A stretch of 64,000 bases of DNA, from contig NC_083599.1 in NCBI RefSeq assembly GCF_020882245.1, positions 14,642,865 to 14,706,864 of the forward strand. The letters run 5' to 3'. The stretch is from Rhopalosiphum padi. Lineage: Eukaryota; Arthropoda; Insecta; Hemiptera; Aphididae. The position numbers and the translations under genes are program-made. Shown one piece after another: positions 62,063 to 64,000 of the stretch. Below the pieces are notes generated by a model that was given only the letters and a program-made list of their open reading frames with translations, did no database searches and was not told the DNA's origin. The number at the start of each line of letters is the position of its first letter. The stretch's first letter is position 1.

Positions 62063-64000
62063 TCATATTAGTATGTTAGGCTGACTAGCAATCAGCTGGT
62101 TATATGGATTTTTAGGCTGTTTTTTCCCTCTGATGGTGCTTAATATTTTTTTCATTAAAGCTGACTCAGCAAACACCTTGAAAAATAAAATAAAATAATA
62201 CAATTAAAACTATCGTATGACTATATTTTTAGAATAGGGTTAATAGTATTATAAACAATAAATATTTACCTCAATATTGATTGCCAAGTAAAGATTTAAA
62301 ATAGGAAAAGCAAGTAGAGTAATTAGAAAAAGCCGCTGTTCTTTTTCATAGCGGGAATTTTTTAGACTGACCATGTCGAAAATGTCTGTGAACGTAGAGT
62401 ATCTAGTGGTTTGCAACATCAGCGTAAATAATGTCAATAATACAATGACAATTGTAAAAGATACTATAAAAATGTATTATACAATTTAATAGTTTGAATG
62501 AGAAAAGAATAAAACGTTTAGTATATGCTTACAATTTTTGTAAAACGGTTTTCGATGAGGATACCCCTTGTTCAATACAAATGCTAAAATAATGTACTGG
62601 TATGAACTGGTTAAAAACAATGTAGTATTTTCCCAACATGAAATGACGTCATTGTCAGACCATGCAGGGCTTGTAGGCACAAACCTATGAAAAAAGATCA
62701 AAATTATATTACATAAAATAGAATTTTTTTTTCATTAAATATAATAATTATGGTTGTATCTTTGGATACAACATTGAAAATTTTACTTTGGTAAGTCAGA
62801 ACAAGGCAACCCTTTTTAAAAATTTATTTTTGTCTTCTATATATATTATATTATGTCACAGAATTGGAAGATACTATCAACCACTGGGCATAGGTTATAA
62901 AATAAGTTACATATAATTTTTAACGTATATGAGATATATGTTACGGACAAAATGGGGTAGTCGGGCATTGTGCACAGTGCCCATCAATACCCGGACACTG
63001 TGCACAATGCCCGACTACCCCACTTTGCCCGTGACATACATATTTTTATTTCAATATTATTTTCAAACATACATAAAAATTATTTTTCAAAATCATATTT
63101 AATAAAAAATTGTTTTAAACCATTTAACTACTTTCATATCATCTACATTGTTTAGTATGGAAGTTTATGAAACAAGATGTATTAATATTGATTCCTAATA
63201 GTGACTAATAAGTCATTAATATTCTTAGCTACCAATTTAATTTCCTTGTACACAAAATAAATAAATAGTAAATTTTTCAATATAAATAAATATATACATT
63301 ATATATATATTATACACAATACCCAAGTCCTAGAAATATTATTGTTATTGATTTATATTATTTGAATTAATTACCTATACTAATTAGTGAAAAGTTGACA
63401 CTGACTTTAGGTATCATGGAAAAATGTTTAAGGTTAAAACCAATCGTATAATGATTAACATTATGTTTTATTTTAAGTTTTCAATACATTTTCATTAAAA
63501 TGATTCGGTTTAAGTATGTAAATGATTTTATAAAATAAAATACAATATAAAAATACTTGCCAATCTTGTATTTCTAGATAATATAATGACCCTATTTGTA
63601 TCAAAGCACAAACCAACAATTGTAAAAAAAGTGGTATTAAGTTTTTTGGAGTCAGAATTTTAGACAGAGGACGGTGAGGATGAACCGTGTCAGTAGGTTC
63701 GATATCACCCATTACAATAGCCAAAGATGTAGTAAGAATAAAATCAAAGTATAAAAATTGGAAATTTCCCAACATAATACCTTTCTGAAAAAAAAAAAAA
63801 TTATCTTTGTATAATTAAATGTCAGCTTAATATTTTGTAAATAATGGGTACCTACGCTGTAAAGTAAAACTAATGTAATAAATTGTATTAAACTGTAGCA
63901 TGTCATATATTTAAATATTCCAAAACTAGTCACCAGAGCACATCGTCCTTCTCGTATTACTTTAGTAACGCATGAGACATTTGTTATTTGAGAAGTAAAT
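62063..64000 (-). CDS. P5B-type ATPase, ATP13A2-like polyamine exporter, C-terminal part
   Basis: ATP13A2-type pumps export polyamines from late endosomes and lysosomes. Only the C-terminal membrane region is in the window; the gene continues past 64000. Exons in transcript order: 64000-63856 (partial), 63784-63561, 62684-62533, 62463-62270, 62176-62063 (TGA). The first reads VIREGRCALVTSFGIFKYM then YSLIQFITLVLLYS, the P5B hallmark after the P domain. The next holds LGNFQFLYFDFILTTSLAIV and HRPLSKIL. The third holds DWFVP … WENTTLFLTSSYQYI and PHRKPFYKN, followed by two more membrane segments and a basic tail. The DKTGT and nucleotide-binding parts lie outside. The intron after 63561 appears to use a GC donor (GATTG|GCAAGT), which alone restores the family's WFVP. 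Assignment to ATP13A2 rather than ATP13A3/4 is by the WFVP region only. Confidence 0.9.
62941..63034. repeat. Near-perfect palindromic hairpin in an ATP13A2-like intron
   Basis: Left arm 62953-62979 and right arm 62996-63022 are perfect 27-base inverted copies (core GGGTAGTCGGGCATTGTGCA). They are separated by 16 bases and flanked by about 12 more imperfectly paired bases on each side. The sequence is GC-rich in an AT-rich intron. There is no frame and no clear target duplication. Confidence 0.95.

Overview
The window looks like a piece of an aphid (Hemiptera: Aphididae) nuclear chromosome. The DNA is very AT-rich and full of TA-repeat stretches and the palindrome TAGGTACCTA. It is broken by short GC-rich, CpG-rich islands. 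Genes are spliced, and non-autonomous hAT-type elements and decayed transposases are scattered between and inside them. No bacterial operons, rRNA, tRNA or CRISPR array were seen. The species is inferred from sequence texture and gene content, not from a search.

Layout. (1) 1-23.3 kb: a Pax gene of the Pax1/9 (Pox meso) class on the + strand. Its main GC-rich exon (21449-23301) carries a polyQ/H leader, a complete paired domain and an octapeptide. A TATA-box promoter and a candidate first coding exon (561-624) sit about 20.8 kb upstream with a matching splice phase, so most of the first 21 kb is probably one intron holding several CpG islands. (2) 23.3-36.8 kb: intergenic, with a hAT-like element, a long foldback element, a broken THAP/P-type transposase remnant and an orphan coding-like fragment. 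(3) 36.8-41.7 kb: a five-exon serine carboxypeptidase (CPVL / vitellogenic carboxypeptidase type) with the Ser-Asp-His triad. (4) 41.7-46.2 kb: intergenic, with a hAT transposase relic and a GC-rich island. (5) 46.2-49.9 kb: an intronless YRDC-type tRNA threonylcarbamoyl-AMP synthase whose stop overlaps, in TAATG, the start of an eight-exon RUN + Rubicon-homology (PLEKHM1-like) gene, possibly on a dicistronic mRNA. (6) 50.3-58.0 kb, minus strand: an unrecognised 19-exon gene (531 aa in my model) with one membrane segment and a long acidic tail built from 39-126 nt exons that are all phase 0. Three of these exons were recently duplicated as a 393-bp block. (7) 62.1-64.0 kb, minus strand: the 3' end of a P5B ATPase (ATP13A2-like), one intron of which appears to be GC-AG.

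The genes do not form a pathway. PLEKHM1-like, ATP13A2-like and carboxypeptidase products are all connected with lysosomes or endosomes, but this is probably coincidence. The strongest candidate for something undescribed is the microexon membrane-protein gene. The YRDC/PLEKHM1 TAATG overlap is second.
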